From IMG/VR virus record IMGVR_UViG_3300019776_000550, positions 1 to 64,000 of that record: a stretch of 64,000 bases of DNA. The stretch is one strand, 5' to 3'. Below, piece by piece: positions 46,443 through 52,670 of this stretch (positions are counted from its first letter, which is position 1; each line of letters starts with the position of its first letter). The notes beneath the pieces are model-generated. The model saw only the letters and a program-made list of their open reading frames with translations. It did no database searches and was not told where the DNA came from. The stretch comes from a virus. A program made the translations under genes and the position numbers.

Positions 46443-46787
46443 TTACATCAACCACTTATTTGCATTTTGTTGATGGTATTCAACCATCAAGTTAGCTTTT
46501 TGTGGATTCAAATAAATCCACATTTGCTTCGCCGTTTTGTACTCATCGTACACTTTCTTTGCATTTATGCAAGTAAATTCGTACATGTCAATAACATGTA
46601 CAACTTGCTCTACGTTTTCTCCTCCTGCTGCTTTAGGAAGAGTGAAGTAGAATACCATTTCTCCTATACAAGCGGCAATTTGAAAATTGCCCTTGCAGAA
46701 AATCTTTCCTGTTGGAAATACAGCGGTGAAATTTAATTCACCATTTCCAAACGTCTTTGTGATTTTAATTCCGTTAATGTTATTCAT
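46443..46787 (-). CDS. Hypothetical protein, 114 aa
   Basis: Begins MNNINGIKITKTFGNGELNF and is more GC-rich in codon use than its neighbours. Beta-rich N-terminal half (FTAVFPTGKIFCKGNFQIAA), helical C-terminal half. It ends 8 bases before a perfect terminator, so it is likely well expressed. The overlapping plus-strand frame is His/Phe-rich and unconvincing. Confidence 0.6.
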   Translation of the reverse strand: MNNINGIKITKTFGNGELNFTAVFPTGKIFCKGNFQIAACIGEMVFYFTLPKAAGGENVEQVVHVIDMYEFTCINAKKVYDEYKTAKQMWIYLNPQKANLMVEYHQQNANKWLM

Positions 46788-46977
46788 GTTCTTCTATGTT
46801 TAGTGATGTTAAAAATGAAACCATACCCACGATACATAAGTTGTATGTGGCAAAAAATAATTTAACATAAGAGACATGAATGTCTATTACATTAAAAAAT
46901 AAATATTCTGCTAATATCAATAACACATATATAAAAAGTGTCATTAATATTATAAAAATTAATCTTGTTATTTTCAT
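46780..46977 (-). CDS. Small membrane protein, 65 aa
   Basis: Two predicted transmembrane helices (about 5-27 and 40-58; LIFIILMTLFIYVLLILAEY and LFFATYNLCIVGMVSFLTSL). The ATG is preceded on the minus strand by a run of ten A including the A of ATG. Overlaps the next gene by 8 bases. Role unknown; superinfection or envelope functions are only possibilities. Confidence 0.55.
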   Translation of the reverse strand: MKITRLIFIILMTLFIYVLLILAEYLFFNVIDIHVSYVKLFFATYNLCIVGMVSFLTSLNIEEHE

Positions 46978-46999
46978 TTTTTTTTTGTGATTAAAATAA

Positions 47000-47031
47000 A
47001 ATATTCCTATTCAGTAAAACTAAATAGGAAT
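47000..47031 (-). terminator. Terminator-like hairpin
   Basis: ATTCCTAT (47003-47010) pairs with ATAGGAAT (47024-47031). ATTTTATTTTAA follows on the minus strand, 20 bases past the gene at 47051. Confidence 0.6.
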
Positions 47032-47050
47032 ATAATCATTTGTCCATCAT

Positions 47051-47266
47051 TTATCTGAAATATACGAAAATGTCGTCGTATATTTCAGATACAACCACTA
47101 CTGCTCCAATAAGAGCAAACATTAGACCGCCACCTATTAAATAGGCGACTGACATTATTACTTCATGGTAATTAATGTCAAATATAAGACTGATAAAGGC
47201 TGCAGGAATTACGAATAGAATAGACCATACAGCTACAAATCCAATAAGACAAATTAATGCTTTCAT
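47051..47266 (-). CDS. Small membrane protein, 71 aa
   Basis: Two hydrophobic helices (MKALICLIGFVAVWSILFVI and VAYLIGGGLMFALIGAVVVV) with little soluble sequence. A run of 14 T on the plus strand (47271-47284) gives a poly-A leader just upstream of the ATG. Role unknown. Confidence 0.55.
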   Translation of the reverse strand: MKALICLIGFVAVWSILFVIPAAFISLIFDINYHEVIMSVAYLIGGGLMFALIGAVVVVSEIYDDIFVYFR

Positions 47267-47361
47267 TTTATTTTTTTTTTTTTTAAGGTTTATGTTCTTT
47301 TTTCTTCACTCTGCTTTTTACAAGGACTTGTGACCTTCTATATTAAATATAGGTAGCATTA

Positions 47362-47395
47362 AAGAAAAAGCATCTATTCTCCCAACAGATGCTTT
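47362..47395 (-). terminator. Rho-independent terminator
   Basis: AAAGCATCT (47367-47375) pairs with AGATGCTTT (47387-47395), loop of 11 bases. TTTTTCTTTA follows on the minus strand. It closes the unit of two tiny genes at 47.4-47.75 kb. Confidence 0.8.
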
Positions 47396-47406
47396 GAATA
47401 GTTGTG

Positions 47407-47547
47407 CTACACTTTTACACAACTAAGAATCAAGGAACTTTCATCCTTAATAATAGAAATAGCTTCCATAACAGAAGAAGCTTCAATTTCCATATTAAGA
47501 ACAATAATTCCTGTTCTCAGACGGTAACTTACTAAATACTTGTTCAT
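47407..47547 (-). CDS. Small protein, 46 aa
   Basis: MNKYLVSYRLRTGIIVLNME begins a beta-beta-alpha-like chain (EASSVMEAISIIKDESS), ending in TAG 12 bases before a terminator. This fold pattern and the terminator support a real gene. Function unknown. Confidence 0.5.
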   Translation of the reverse strand: MNKYLVSYRLRTGIIVLNMEIEASSVMEAISIIKDESSLILSCVKV

Positions 47548-47580
47548 AGTATTAGGTTTAAATGTAAGAAAATAGAATTA

Positions 47581-47751
47581 CTATTGAATTTTAATAATTC
47601 CGTCATAATCTACGGAATATATCAAAAATCTTTTATCTCTTATCTCTCTCCAGATAGAAGCATTTTTCAGAGTTTTTAATCTTTCTAACGCATCTTCTAA
47701 TGATTCAAACCATATATATTCATAGTCTGAATTAAATATAAAGTATTCCAT
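47581..47751 (-). CDS. Small protein, 56 aa
   Basis: MEYFIFNSDYEYIWFESLED begins an acidic, aromatic chain with one central helix, ending in TAG. The strand-helix-strand order resembles the 46-residue neighbour. The spacing and A-rich leader support translation. Function unknown. Confidence 0.5.
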   Translation of the reverse strand: MEYFIFNSDYEYIWFESLEDALERLKTLKNASIWREIRDKRFLIYSVDYDGIIKIQ

Positions 47752-47824
47752 AATAAACAATTAAAAATGAATAAAACAGAATTGTGACAGTTTCTAAGAT
47801 AACTGACAAAACTTATTGTTTGCA

Positions 47825-48046
47825 TTACAATATTGTAACACCTGTTAAAACTCTTGAAGTTGTATTATTTACAACTTCATAAAATTCCCAAACCATGTCT
47901 CCATTGTTATAATTAAACATAGAGACATAAATAGAATTAGAATCATAACATTCTAATTCTATAAATTCTTTCCATGCTTTTTCCAAACCATTTTCATGGT
48001 TTGTATGAGTTGGGAAAAATTCAATAAATTTCAATTCTTTCAACAT
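47825..48046 (-). CDS. Hypothetical protein, 73 aa
   Basis: Begins MLKELKFIEFFPTHTNHENG; mixed alpha/beta with several Asn and aromatic residues. It overlaps the upstream gene by 7 bases. Function unknown. Confidence 0.55.
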   Translation of the reverse strand: MLKELKFIEFFPTHTNHENGLEKAWKEFIELECYDSNSIYVSMFNYNNGDMVWEFYEVVNNTTSRVLTGVTIL

Positions 48047-48240
48047 AAATCTTCTATTTTTAAATCTAAAACTGGAAGTTCTTTTACTATTTTGTAATAA
48101 TAACTTTCTGAGTCATCAGTAGGTTGATTATTAACAAAATTCTGAACTTTTTCTAAGTCTTTTTCTTGTATCTTACCTAGTAAGATATTTTCATCACAGT
48201 GTCCTTTACCGTGATAATAATATTTGAATAAATACATCAT
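48040..48240 (-). CDS. Hypothetical protein, 66 aa
   Basis: Begins MMYLFKYYYHGKGHCDENIL. The ATG directly abuts a run of 12 A on the minus strand (complement 48241-48252), with no Shine-Dalgarno site. It is the first gene downstream of the 900-base hairpin tract. Function unknown. Confidence 0.55.
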   Translation of the reverse strand: MMYLFKYYYHGKGHCDENILLGKIQEKDLEKVQNFVNNQPTDDSESYYYKIVKELPVLDLKIEDLC

Positions 48241-48280
48241 TTTTTTTTTTTTGATTTAATTACACAGCTTAAAATAAAAT

Positions 48281-48390
48281 AATTACAATTGTATGATTTA
48301 ATGCAAGTAGTTTGATTAACTTCTCGGAACTAACTTTCATAAGAATTTCTTCTTATAACCAGTACATCCTTTGCACATACAATTGTAATT
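48281..48390 (-). ncRNA. Putative multi-branched structured RNA
   Basis: A 15-bp perfect closing stem (48281-48295 with 48376-48390, beginning AATTACAATTGTATG) is extended by TGCAA/TTGCA (48302-48306 with 48371-48375). Inside are two hairpins: TAGTT/AACTA (48308-48312, 48328-48332) and ATAAGAA/TTCTTAT (48339-48345, 48350-48356). That makes a three-way junction of about 110 bases. Strand is assumed from the neighbouring genes. Confidence 0.45.
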
Positions 48391-48676
48391 AATTGTTTTT
48401 AAATGTTCGGTTGTGTCTGTTTTGTATATCACAACTTTATCTTACACATCTATTGAGAAACCTCCAATGTCTCAAATGTTTTTCAATGTGTAAACCAGAT
48501 GCTTTACTTCAAACATTTCAAAGCTTCAATGGAGTTTGTAAGCTTTGAATAACAATGACCTTTTAACTTACATGATTTTCTCATGTAAAACTTTTATAAA
48601 AGTAGTTTCAAGATTTATTTAGACACGTTTATCTCATCATCAGATTGTTTTCGTGTATATTTTAATTCAAAACTTA

Positions 48677-48764
48677 ATAATAAAACAACAACTCTAGGTG
48701 TACATATCATAGGTAGTGAGCCTATGTACATATTTTTCACAGTTGAGCGTTGTTGCTTTATTAT
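48677..48764 (-). ncRNA. Putative structured RNA with alternative inner folds
   Basis: Closing stem 48677-48692 with 48749-48764 (15 of 16 pairs). The inner part can form TGTACATA/TATGTACA (48699-48706, 48723-48730) or CATAGGT/GCCTATG (48708-48714, 48720-48726), which exclude each other. Confidence 0.4.
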
Positions 48765-48906
48765 CTACTTCTAATAACATCAGTTGTCTTTTGTTATTAG
48801 ATTCACCTTCTGTTCACTCTAAGCAAGTACGTGTTATTGTATTAACACAATGCGATATGAGCATAAACAGTTTTCATCTCCTTATTTAAGGGAAACTAGG
48901 TTAGTC

Positions 48907-48998
48907 AAAAAAAAAAGAAGTAGTTTATTCTTTCAGATGTCTTTTAAAAAGACGGAAAGATGGACACAGCTGACATTGTAAGCAGTCCTACTTCTTTT
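48907..48998 (-). terminator. Large terminator or attenuator with inner hairpins
   Basis: AAAAGAAGTAG/CTACTTCTTTT (48913-48923, 48988-48998) is an 11-bp stem; on the minus strand it is followed by an uninterrupted T-run. The apical region of about 64 bases holds its own nested hairpin (48929-48960). Confidence 0.55.
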
Positions 48999-49149
48999 AC
49001 GTAATCCTACCATCATGTCACTAGGTAGGTTTCCCACTCAACCTTCTATCATTATGATAGCTAACCCTTGTGAAGTTAGAATGAGGTTTTAAGAATCGTT
49101 AGTTTTATTCTGTTGCCAAGAAAAACTAACAAAAAACTCCGAATCTTAT

Positions 49150-49500
49150 TCAGTCGCAGAGTTCAGACCTAACACAACCTGAATGTGCAAATGGAAATCC
49201 ATCATACATTCCACCTCCGCAATGACTACAAGTAGTCTCTGCAAAAGTGTCATGGATTTTTTCCATTGCTTCATTGGTTGCTGGTTCAGACATCAACTCT
49301 AGCAATACTTTCCTTAAATCATAAGGATTATGGACTTTGTAAGTATTATGCTCACAATCCATAGCGTATGCAGAGTCAATATTCTCATGCGTTATGTTTA
49401 TACACTTATTATTGTAATAAGCTGATAAGCAATAAACATGAGGTAGTCTGTGACCATTAAAGTCTAAACCAAACTGCTCTACAAGGACTAATTCTGTCAT
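49150..49500 (-). CDS. Putative zinc-binding protein, 116 aa
   Basis: The C-terminus has a Cys/His cluster, CSHCGGGMYDGFPFAHSGC, ending VRSELCD, like a small zinc ribbon. The N-terminal part (MTELVLVEQFGLDFNGHRLP) is alpha/beta. The frame is open to an ATG at 49539, but that start lies in the loop of a hairpin (49530-49551); the ATG at 49500 has a better A-rich leader and I prefer it. Alternatively the hairpin controls the upstream start. Function unknown. Confidence 0.55.
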   Translation of the reverse strand: MTELVLVEQFGLDFNGHRLPHVYCLSAYYNNKCINITHENIDSAYAMDCEHNTYKVHNPYDLRKVLLELMSEPATNEAMEKIHDTFAETTCSHCGGGMYDGFPFAHSGCVRSELCD

Positions 49501-49529
49501 TGTTTTACAATTTAATTTAAAAAGTTTTT

Positions 49530-49642
49530 CTACTAACATAACTTCTAGTAGATAAAGTGATACTAATTACCTGTTGATTCTCAAGATGTATCAAGTCTTG
49601 ATTCCTTATACTCAGTTAGCAGGTTCTGAGTTTAGGATTGAG
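49530..49642 (-). promoter_or_regulatory. Hairpin cluster upstream of the zinc-binding gene
   Basis: Three 6-bp inverted repeats occur in about 110 bases: CTACTA/TAGTAG (49530-49551), TCAAGA/TCTTGA (49581-49601) and ACTCAG/CTGAGT (49610-49631). They form the leader between the Csx15-like gene and the zinc-binding gene. Confidence 0.4.
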
Positions 49643-50008
49643 TTACAGAGTAACCACTTTCTCTCTCAAATTACGAGAGACATGGTTTCTCAATGTCTGC
49701 AAATCTGCCTGTTCTTTACAGACAAACTCTCCATTTGCTTCTCTAACAAGAGTAGCAATAATAGGAAAGTTCCCTGTAAGTCCATGCAGTGCTACTAATA
49801 CCATAGTAGCTAATGCAGACATTCCTGGAACTGCTACCGTAACAACAGTATTACTTTCAACCCCTAAAGATTGAAGATACTTTGTTACAGCTTCCAAATT
49901 TTCCCCAAATGGTTTTTCAGGGTTAATTTGAACAGTTCCATGAAACTCAAATCCTAATTCATCAAGACTCTTGTTAAAGTGTCCTGACAAGTTAAGTTTC
50001 TTGTTCAT
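49643..50008 (-). CDS. Csx15-like protein, possible cyclic-oligoadenylate counter-defence, 121 aa
   Basis: The core VVTVAVPGMSALATMVLVAL, then HGLTGNFPIIATLVRE, followed by KEQADLQTLRNHV, matches the pattern I associate with CRISPR-associated Csx15: a hydrophobic strand, a PG turn, a helix ending LHG, GxFP, and a DLQxxR helix. Csx15 genes are found with type III CRISPR systems, where effectors signal by cyclic oligoadenylates. I start it at the ATG at 50008 (MNKKLNLSGHFNKSLDELGF); the 16 upstream residues overlap a 7-bp hairpin and look non-native. Codon use is less AT-biased than in its neighbours. In a phage, a ligand-binding sponge or ring-nuclease role is inferred. The match is from memory, not a search. 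Confidence 0.5.
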   Translation of the reverse strand: MNKKLNLSGHFNKSLDELGFEFHGTVQINPEKPFGENLEAVTKYLQSLGVESNTVVTVAVPGMSALATMVLVALHGLTGNFPIIATLVREANGEFVCKEQADLQTLRNHVSRNLREKVVTL

Positions 50009-50181
50009 TTTTAAGGAACGTAGGAAACTAATGTGTTCTATTCTAAGTAAGAACACTTAACTTGCAACCACTAAAGTAGGTTACTTTCACTTTGTAGCAT
50101 ATTTAAAAATCTGGAGGTAATGCTACTTAACCTCACTGTTAGCTTTTTATATAAAAAAGCTAAAAAAACAAAAACAAAAAG
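50009..50181 (-). promoter_or_regulatory. Structured leader of the Csx15-like gene
   Basis: No gene. Inverted repeats: GTGTTCT/AGAACAC (50033-50056), AAAGTA/TACTTT (50073-50087), GTAGCAT/ATGCTAC (50094-50126) and a 10-bp TTAGCTTTTT/AAAAAGCTAA (50139-50163). They lie between the terminator of the first gene and the start at 50008. Confidence 0.45.
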
Positions 50182-50208
50182 AAAAAAAAGCTAGGATTAA
50201 CCTAGCTT
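50182..50208 (-). terminator. Terminator overlapping a stop codon
   Basis: AAGCTAGG (50188-50195) and CCTAGCTT (50201-50208) with loop ATTAA; a T-run follows on the minus strand. The TAA of the first minus-strand gene lies in the loop, so translation could affect folding. Confidence 0.85.
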
Positions 50209-50427
50209 GAATTTCTGGATGATAGCGTCTAACACGCTATCAGCAACACCGTAACCATTTGCGTATTCAATAACACTGACTTCTGCATCAGTGAATTTCT
50301 CCGCGATACATATTAACGTTTGCGAAGCTTTTGACAGCTTCTCGTAAATTTCGTCGGTGACTTCCACACCTTTTCTGCCCGATACCTTTCTATCGGTATC
50401 TTTAACATCTAACTTTATCTGAGCCAT
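50197..50427 (-). CDS. First gene of the minus-strand array, 76 aa
   Basis: Begins MAQIKLDVKDTDRKVSGRKG, followed by a helical, acidic C-terminal half (KFTDAEVSVIEYANGYGVAD). No family recognised. It is the promoter-proximal gene, preceded by a GGGG/CCCC hairpin and followed by a terminator, so it is probably made early and in quantity. Codon use is more GC-rich than average here. It could be an immediate-early host-takeover or regulatory protein. Confidence 0.6.
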   Translation of the reverse strand: MAQIKLDVKDTDRKVSGRKGVEVTDEIYEKLSKASQTLICIAEKFTDAEVSVIEYANGYGVADSVLDAIIQKFKLG

Positions 50428-50451
50428 TTTCTTTTTTGTTTAAAGTTTATT

Positions 50452-50466
50452 GGGGGTACAACCCCT
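50452..50466 (-). promoter_or_regulatory. GGGG/CCCC leader hairpin
   Basis: GGGG (50453-50456) pairs with CCCC (50462-50465) around TACAA, extended by a G-T pair. It stands 25 bases upstream of the ATG at 50427 and is unusually GC-rich for this genome. Confidence 0.5.
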
Positions 50467-50473
50467 CGCAATT

Positions 50474-50710
50474 TCAGTAGGGGGTGGCTAAGGTAAGTAG
50501 TTCCTCAATCAGCAAATTTCCACAACTTCTATTAAAATTATGATGTCTTCATTCAGCAAATCTTTTTGTAGCACTATAATCAGCTAGGGGGGTCTTTTAG
50601 TATATTAATCCAAAGTACCTTCTTTTGTAGTAGGGATATTAGGTATATCATGTTCAGCAAGTGTATTTTTAATGTCAATTCTATTGTTCTAATGGGGGTT
50701 ATTCAGTAGG
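50474..50710. repeat. Iteron-like TCAG repeats in the divergent region
   Basis: Six same-strand elements of two kinds: TCAGCAAAT/TCAGCAAGT at 50509, 50553 and 50654; TCAGTAGGGGG, TCAGCTAGGGGGG and TCAGTAGG at 50474, 50580 and 50703. The order is A-B-B-A-B-A. No gene is present in this stretch. Confidence 0.6.
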
Positions 50711-50800
50711 TTTTTGCTGTTTTTGGCTGTTTTCATTTTAAAATAGTTTTTTTAAGTATATGGAAAACGGTCATTTTAAGCTACTTTTAGAGTTAACTGC

Positions 50801-50860
50801 CTGATTATCAATCAGTTTACTATGTCAAAATTATAATTTTACTATGTCAATATTTTGACA
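50801..50860. promoter_or_regulatory. Operator-like repeats upstream of repL
   Basis: CTGATT/AATCAG (50801-50815) is followed by two exact copies of TTTACTATGTCAA (50816-50828 and 50838-50850) with a 22-base period, about two helical turns. The second runs into the palindrome TGTCAA-TATT-TTGACA (50845-50860). Possible binding sites for RepL or a repressor. Confidence 0.65.
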
Positions 50861-50870
50861 GTTTTTTCGC

Positions 50871-50878
50871 TATATTTG
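50871..50878 (+). promoter_or_regulatory. Bacteroidota-type -7 box for repL
   Basis: TATATTTG fits the TAnnTTTG -7 consensus of Bacteroidota primary promoters. A TTTG upstream is 13 bases away rather than the usual 19-21, so the -33 element is poor. The palindrome at 50845-50860 would overlap the polymerase site. Confidence 0.45.
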
Positions 50879-50897
50879 TACAAATCATTTGATAAAA

Positions 50898-51431
50898 ATG
50901 AAGATAAAAGAAGTAATAAAAATCAATAAAGTAGCTGTAAAAGTAAGAGATGTAGATATAGGTGTTAATCCTTTCATGAAAGATGTAAATATTAAAGTAT
51001 CTGTAGTAAATTTAGAAGGTGATTATGTTAAAGAGGATGATTTATACTTACCAAATAACACTTATATTGAATCAGAACCTTATACAAAGATTTTTATAAA
51101 TGCTGAAAACAGAAAAATTGTTAATAAATTAACACAACGAGGTAAAGATTTGCTATTATGGTTGCTTTATGAGATGGAAGCTGGTCAAGATTTTATTAAA
51201 ATTAATAAAGTTAGATATATGAAAGAATTAAGTATCAAATCTGTTAATACTTATAAAACAGCTTTATCAGAATTAATAAGATATGGTATGTTAAAGGAGT
51301 CAAAAGCAAAAGATATATACTGGATTAATTCACAATTCTTTTTTAATGGTAATAGAATCAAGAAATATAAAAAACAACTGATAAATAAAGATGGCAATAG
51401 AATTAATAATAAAGAGAAAGGCGTTTCCTGA
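50898..51431 (+). CDS. repL: RepL-like replication initiator, 177 aa
   Basis: The C-terminal two-thirds has LTQRGKDLLLWLLYEMEAGQ, a winged-helix segment (YMKELSIKSVNTYKTALSEL) and AKDIYWINSQFFFNGNRIKK. The last block matches the YWINPxFFFxGxR motif of RepL plasmid initiators. RepL-like genes are known in some crAss-like phages and have been linked to plasmid-like persistence. The start is the ATG at 50898; an in-frame TTG nine bases upstream has no leader advantage. It follows the operator-like repeats and probably binds them, an inference. Confidence 0.75.
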   Translation: MKIKEVIKINKVAVKVRDVDIGVNPFMKDVNIKVSVVNLEGDYVKEDDLYLPNNTYIESEPYTKIFINAENRKIVNKLTQRGKDLLLWLLYEMEAGQDFIKINKVRYMKELSIKSVNTYKTALSELIRYGMLKESKAKDIYWINSQFFFNGNRIKKYKKQLINKDGNRINNKEKGVS

Positions 51432-51684
51432 AAGAGAAAAACTAGAGTTAAGGTTAAAAGAAATGGGATTTAAGAATAAAATTGATTCTAAACCTTATAC
51501 TGCTTGGAAAATATGGAATAGTTTTTTGGTTATTCGTACTTACGGTAACTATTATACAGTACATACTAACGGAGATATAGACCATTATGAAGTTAAAAAA
51601 TGTGCTTATCAAGGTATTAGTTACGAAATGAACAATTTTGATTTTTTAGGTCAACTTTTAACAAAAAAAGATATAGAACAATGA
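51391..51684 (+). CDS. Hypothetical protein, 97 aa
   Basis: Starts inside the end of repL (41-base overlap). MAIELIIKRKAFPEREKLEL is very basic; the later part is beta-rich (FLVIRTYGNYYTVHTNGDID). A later internal start is possible. No family recognised. Confidence 0.55.
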   Translation: MAIELIIKRKAFPEREKLELRLKEMGFKNKIDSKPYTAWKIWNSFLVIRTYGNYYTVHTNGDIDHYEVKKCAYQGISYEMNNFDFLGQLLTKKDIEQ

Positions 51685-51875
51685 ACTTAGAAGAAGTAAC
51701 AAAGATAAGAGTAAGAATCAAAGCTCTTCAATTGCAAGTTGATACTGCCAATAGTATCATAGAAAAAGCTGAACTAATGGATGAAATTGAAGATTTAAAA
51801 ATTCAAGTTGGTGATTTTGAAAGAAAAGTAAGAGATATTAGTGATGATTTAGATTGTGAAAACTGTAGCGGATAA
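51681..51875 (+). CDS. Small coiled-coil protein, 64 aa
   Basis: MNLEEVTKIRVRIKALQLQV opens a nearly continuous heptad-patterned helix, ending DLDCENCSG with two Cys. It has an ATGA overlap with the gene before it. Function unknown. Confidence 0.55.
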   Translation: MNLEEVTKIRVRIKALQLQVDTANSIIEKAELMDEIEDLKIQVGDFERKVRDISDDLDCENCSG

Positions 51876-51876
51876 T

Positions 51877-52644
51877 ATGAAATACTTTATAGACACTGAA
51901 TTTCTTGAAGGAACGCAAGATAAAACTATATTTGGAATTAAATATGGTAAAACGAAGCCTACAATTGATTTAATATCAATAGGTATAGTAGCAGAAGATG
52001 GTAGAGAATATTATGCTATTAGCAAAGATTTTAATTTAAAAGAAGCTTGGAATAGGTATGATTTAAAAATCAATAAACATTTTCCACAAGGTTCTGAATA
52101 TAATAAAGAATATTGGATTAGAGACAATGTGTTATTTTCAATTTGGAAAGAACTTGTAGCTAAAGATGTACAATGGTACAAAGATATGTGGAGAAAAGTT
52201 CCAACTTATACAAATGCTTATAATCCTAAAGACCATTACTTTAATTACAGTAACCTTAAAAGACTTATTAATGATTACGGCAAAACAAATAAACAAATAG
52301 CAGAAGAAGTTAAAGAATTTGTTTATAAAAATAATAAACCTGAGTTTTATGGTTATTATTCAGATTATGATTGGGTAGCTTTTTGCTGGTTATTTGGGAA
52401 AATGATAGATTTACCTAAAGAGTTTCCTCAATATTGTATTGATTTAAAACAAGAATTAGATAATAAAGTTAAAACTTATTTTGCACAAAGAGATGATGAT
52501 TATATATTAAATGTTTATGGTTATGAAGGCGTATTAAATAAAGTTAAACAGTTGCCTGATTACCCAAAGCAAATTAATGAACATCATGCTTTAGCGGATG
52601 CTAAATGGAATAAAGAGTTATATGATTTTTTTGACTTTTATTGA
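51877..52644 (+). CDS. DEDD-type 3'-5' exonuclease, 255 aa
   Basis: Motifs are in order: MKYFIDTEFLEG (D6 and E8; Exo I), LISIGIVAEDGREYYAIS, YGYYSDYDWVAFCWLFG (Exo II, near residue 165) and NEHHALADAKWNKELYDF (Exo III with His and Asp, near residue 237). It is closest in look to the Rv2179c-like 3' exoribonuclease group. It may process phage or host RNA. The start is the ATG at 51877, two bases after the upstream stop; a GTG at 51856 would add seven residues overlapping that gene. Confidence 0.75.
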   Translation: MKYFIDTEFLEGTQDKTIFGIKYGKTKPTIDLISIGIVAEDGREYYAISKDFNLKEAWNRYDLKINKHFPQGSEYNKEYWIRDNVLFSIWKELVAKDVQWYKDMWRKVPTYTNAYNPKDHYFNYSNLKRLINDYGKTNKQIAEEVKEFVYKNNKPEFYGYYSDYDWVAFCWLFGKMIDLPKEFPQYCIDLKQELDNKVKTYFAQRDDDYILNVYGYEGVLNKVKQLPDYPKQINEHHALADAKWNKELYDFFDFY

Positions 52645-52670
52645 ATAATTAAAACTTAACTTATAATATT

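Larger units (their letters stand above)
48241..49149 (-). other. Hairpin-dense non-coding tract
   Basis: No convincing gene occupies these 909 bases; the longest ATG frame I found on the minus strand is 38 codons. Instead there are many perfect or near-perfect inverted repeats, including 48281-48390, 48410-48435, 48442-48493, 48517-48549, 48568-48588, 48677-48764, 48770-48801, 48831-48848, 48913-48998, 49006-49029 and 49098-49130. Some enclose inner hairpins as in multi-branched RNAs. It lies in the early part of the minus-strand array. It could encode structured RNAs or a chain of attenuators. No tRNA signature was found. Confidence 0.7.

Noticed and set aside
46323-46736. Plus-strand frame of 137 codons
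   Set aside because: It is antisense to the better-supported 114-residue minus-strand gene, is rich in His/Phe/Cys without pattern, and runs through a terminator hairpin.
48615-48731. 38-codon minus-strand frame in the hairpin tract (MYIGSLPMICTP...)
   Set aside because: Its start lies within a strong inverted repeat and no leader or neighbour overlap supports it; kept as non-coding unless conserved in relatives.
48241-49149. tRNA genes as the explanation of the hairpin tract
   Set aside because: I found no T-loop TTC-type sequence, no 7-bp acceptor with a CCA-like end and no anticodon arm at the right spacing on either strand.
49574-49874. Two plus-strand frames of 74 and 78 codons
   Set aside because: They are antisense to the Csx15-like gene, which has family-like motifs and fits the strand of the array.
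50139-50163. TTAGCTTTTT/AAAAAGCTAA as a terminator
   Set aside because: The 10-bp stem has no T-run after it on either strand, so it is noted only as a leader hairpin.
50889-51431. TTG at 50889 as the repL start
   Set aside because: An ATG nine bases downstream at 50898 is preferred and leaves more room for the promoter and leader.
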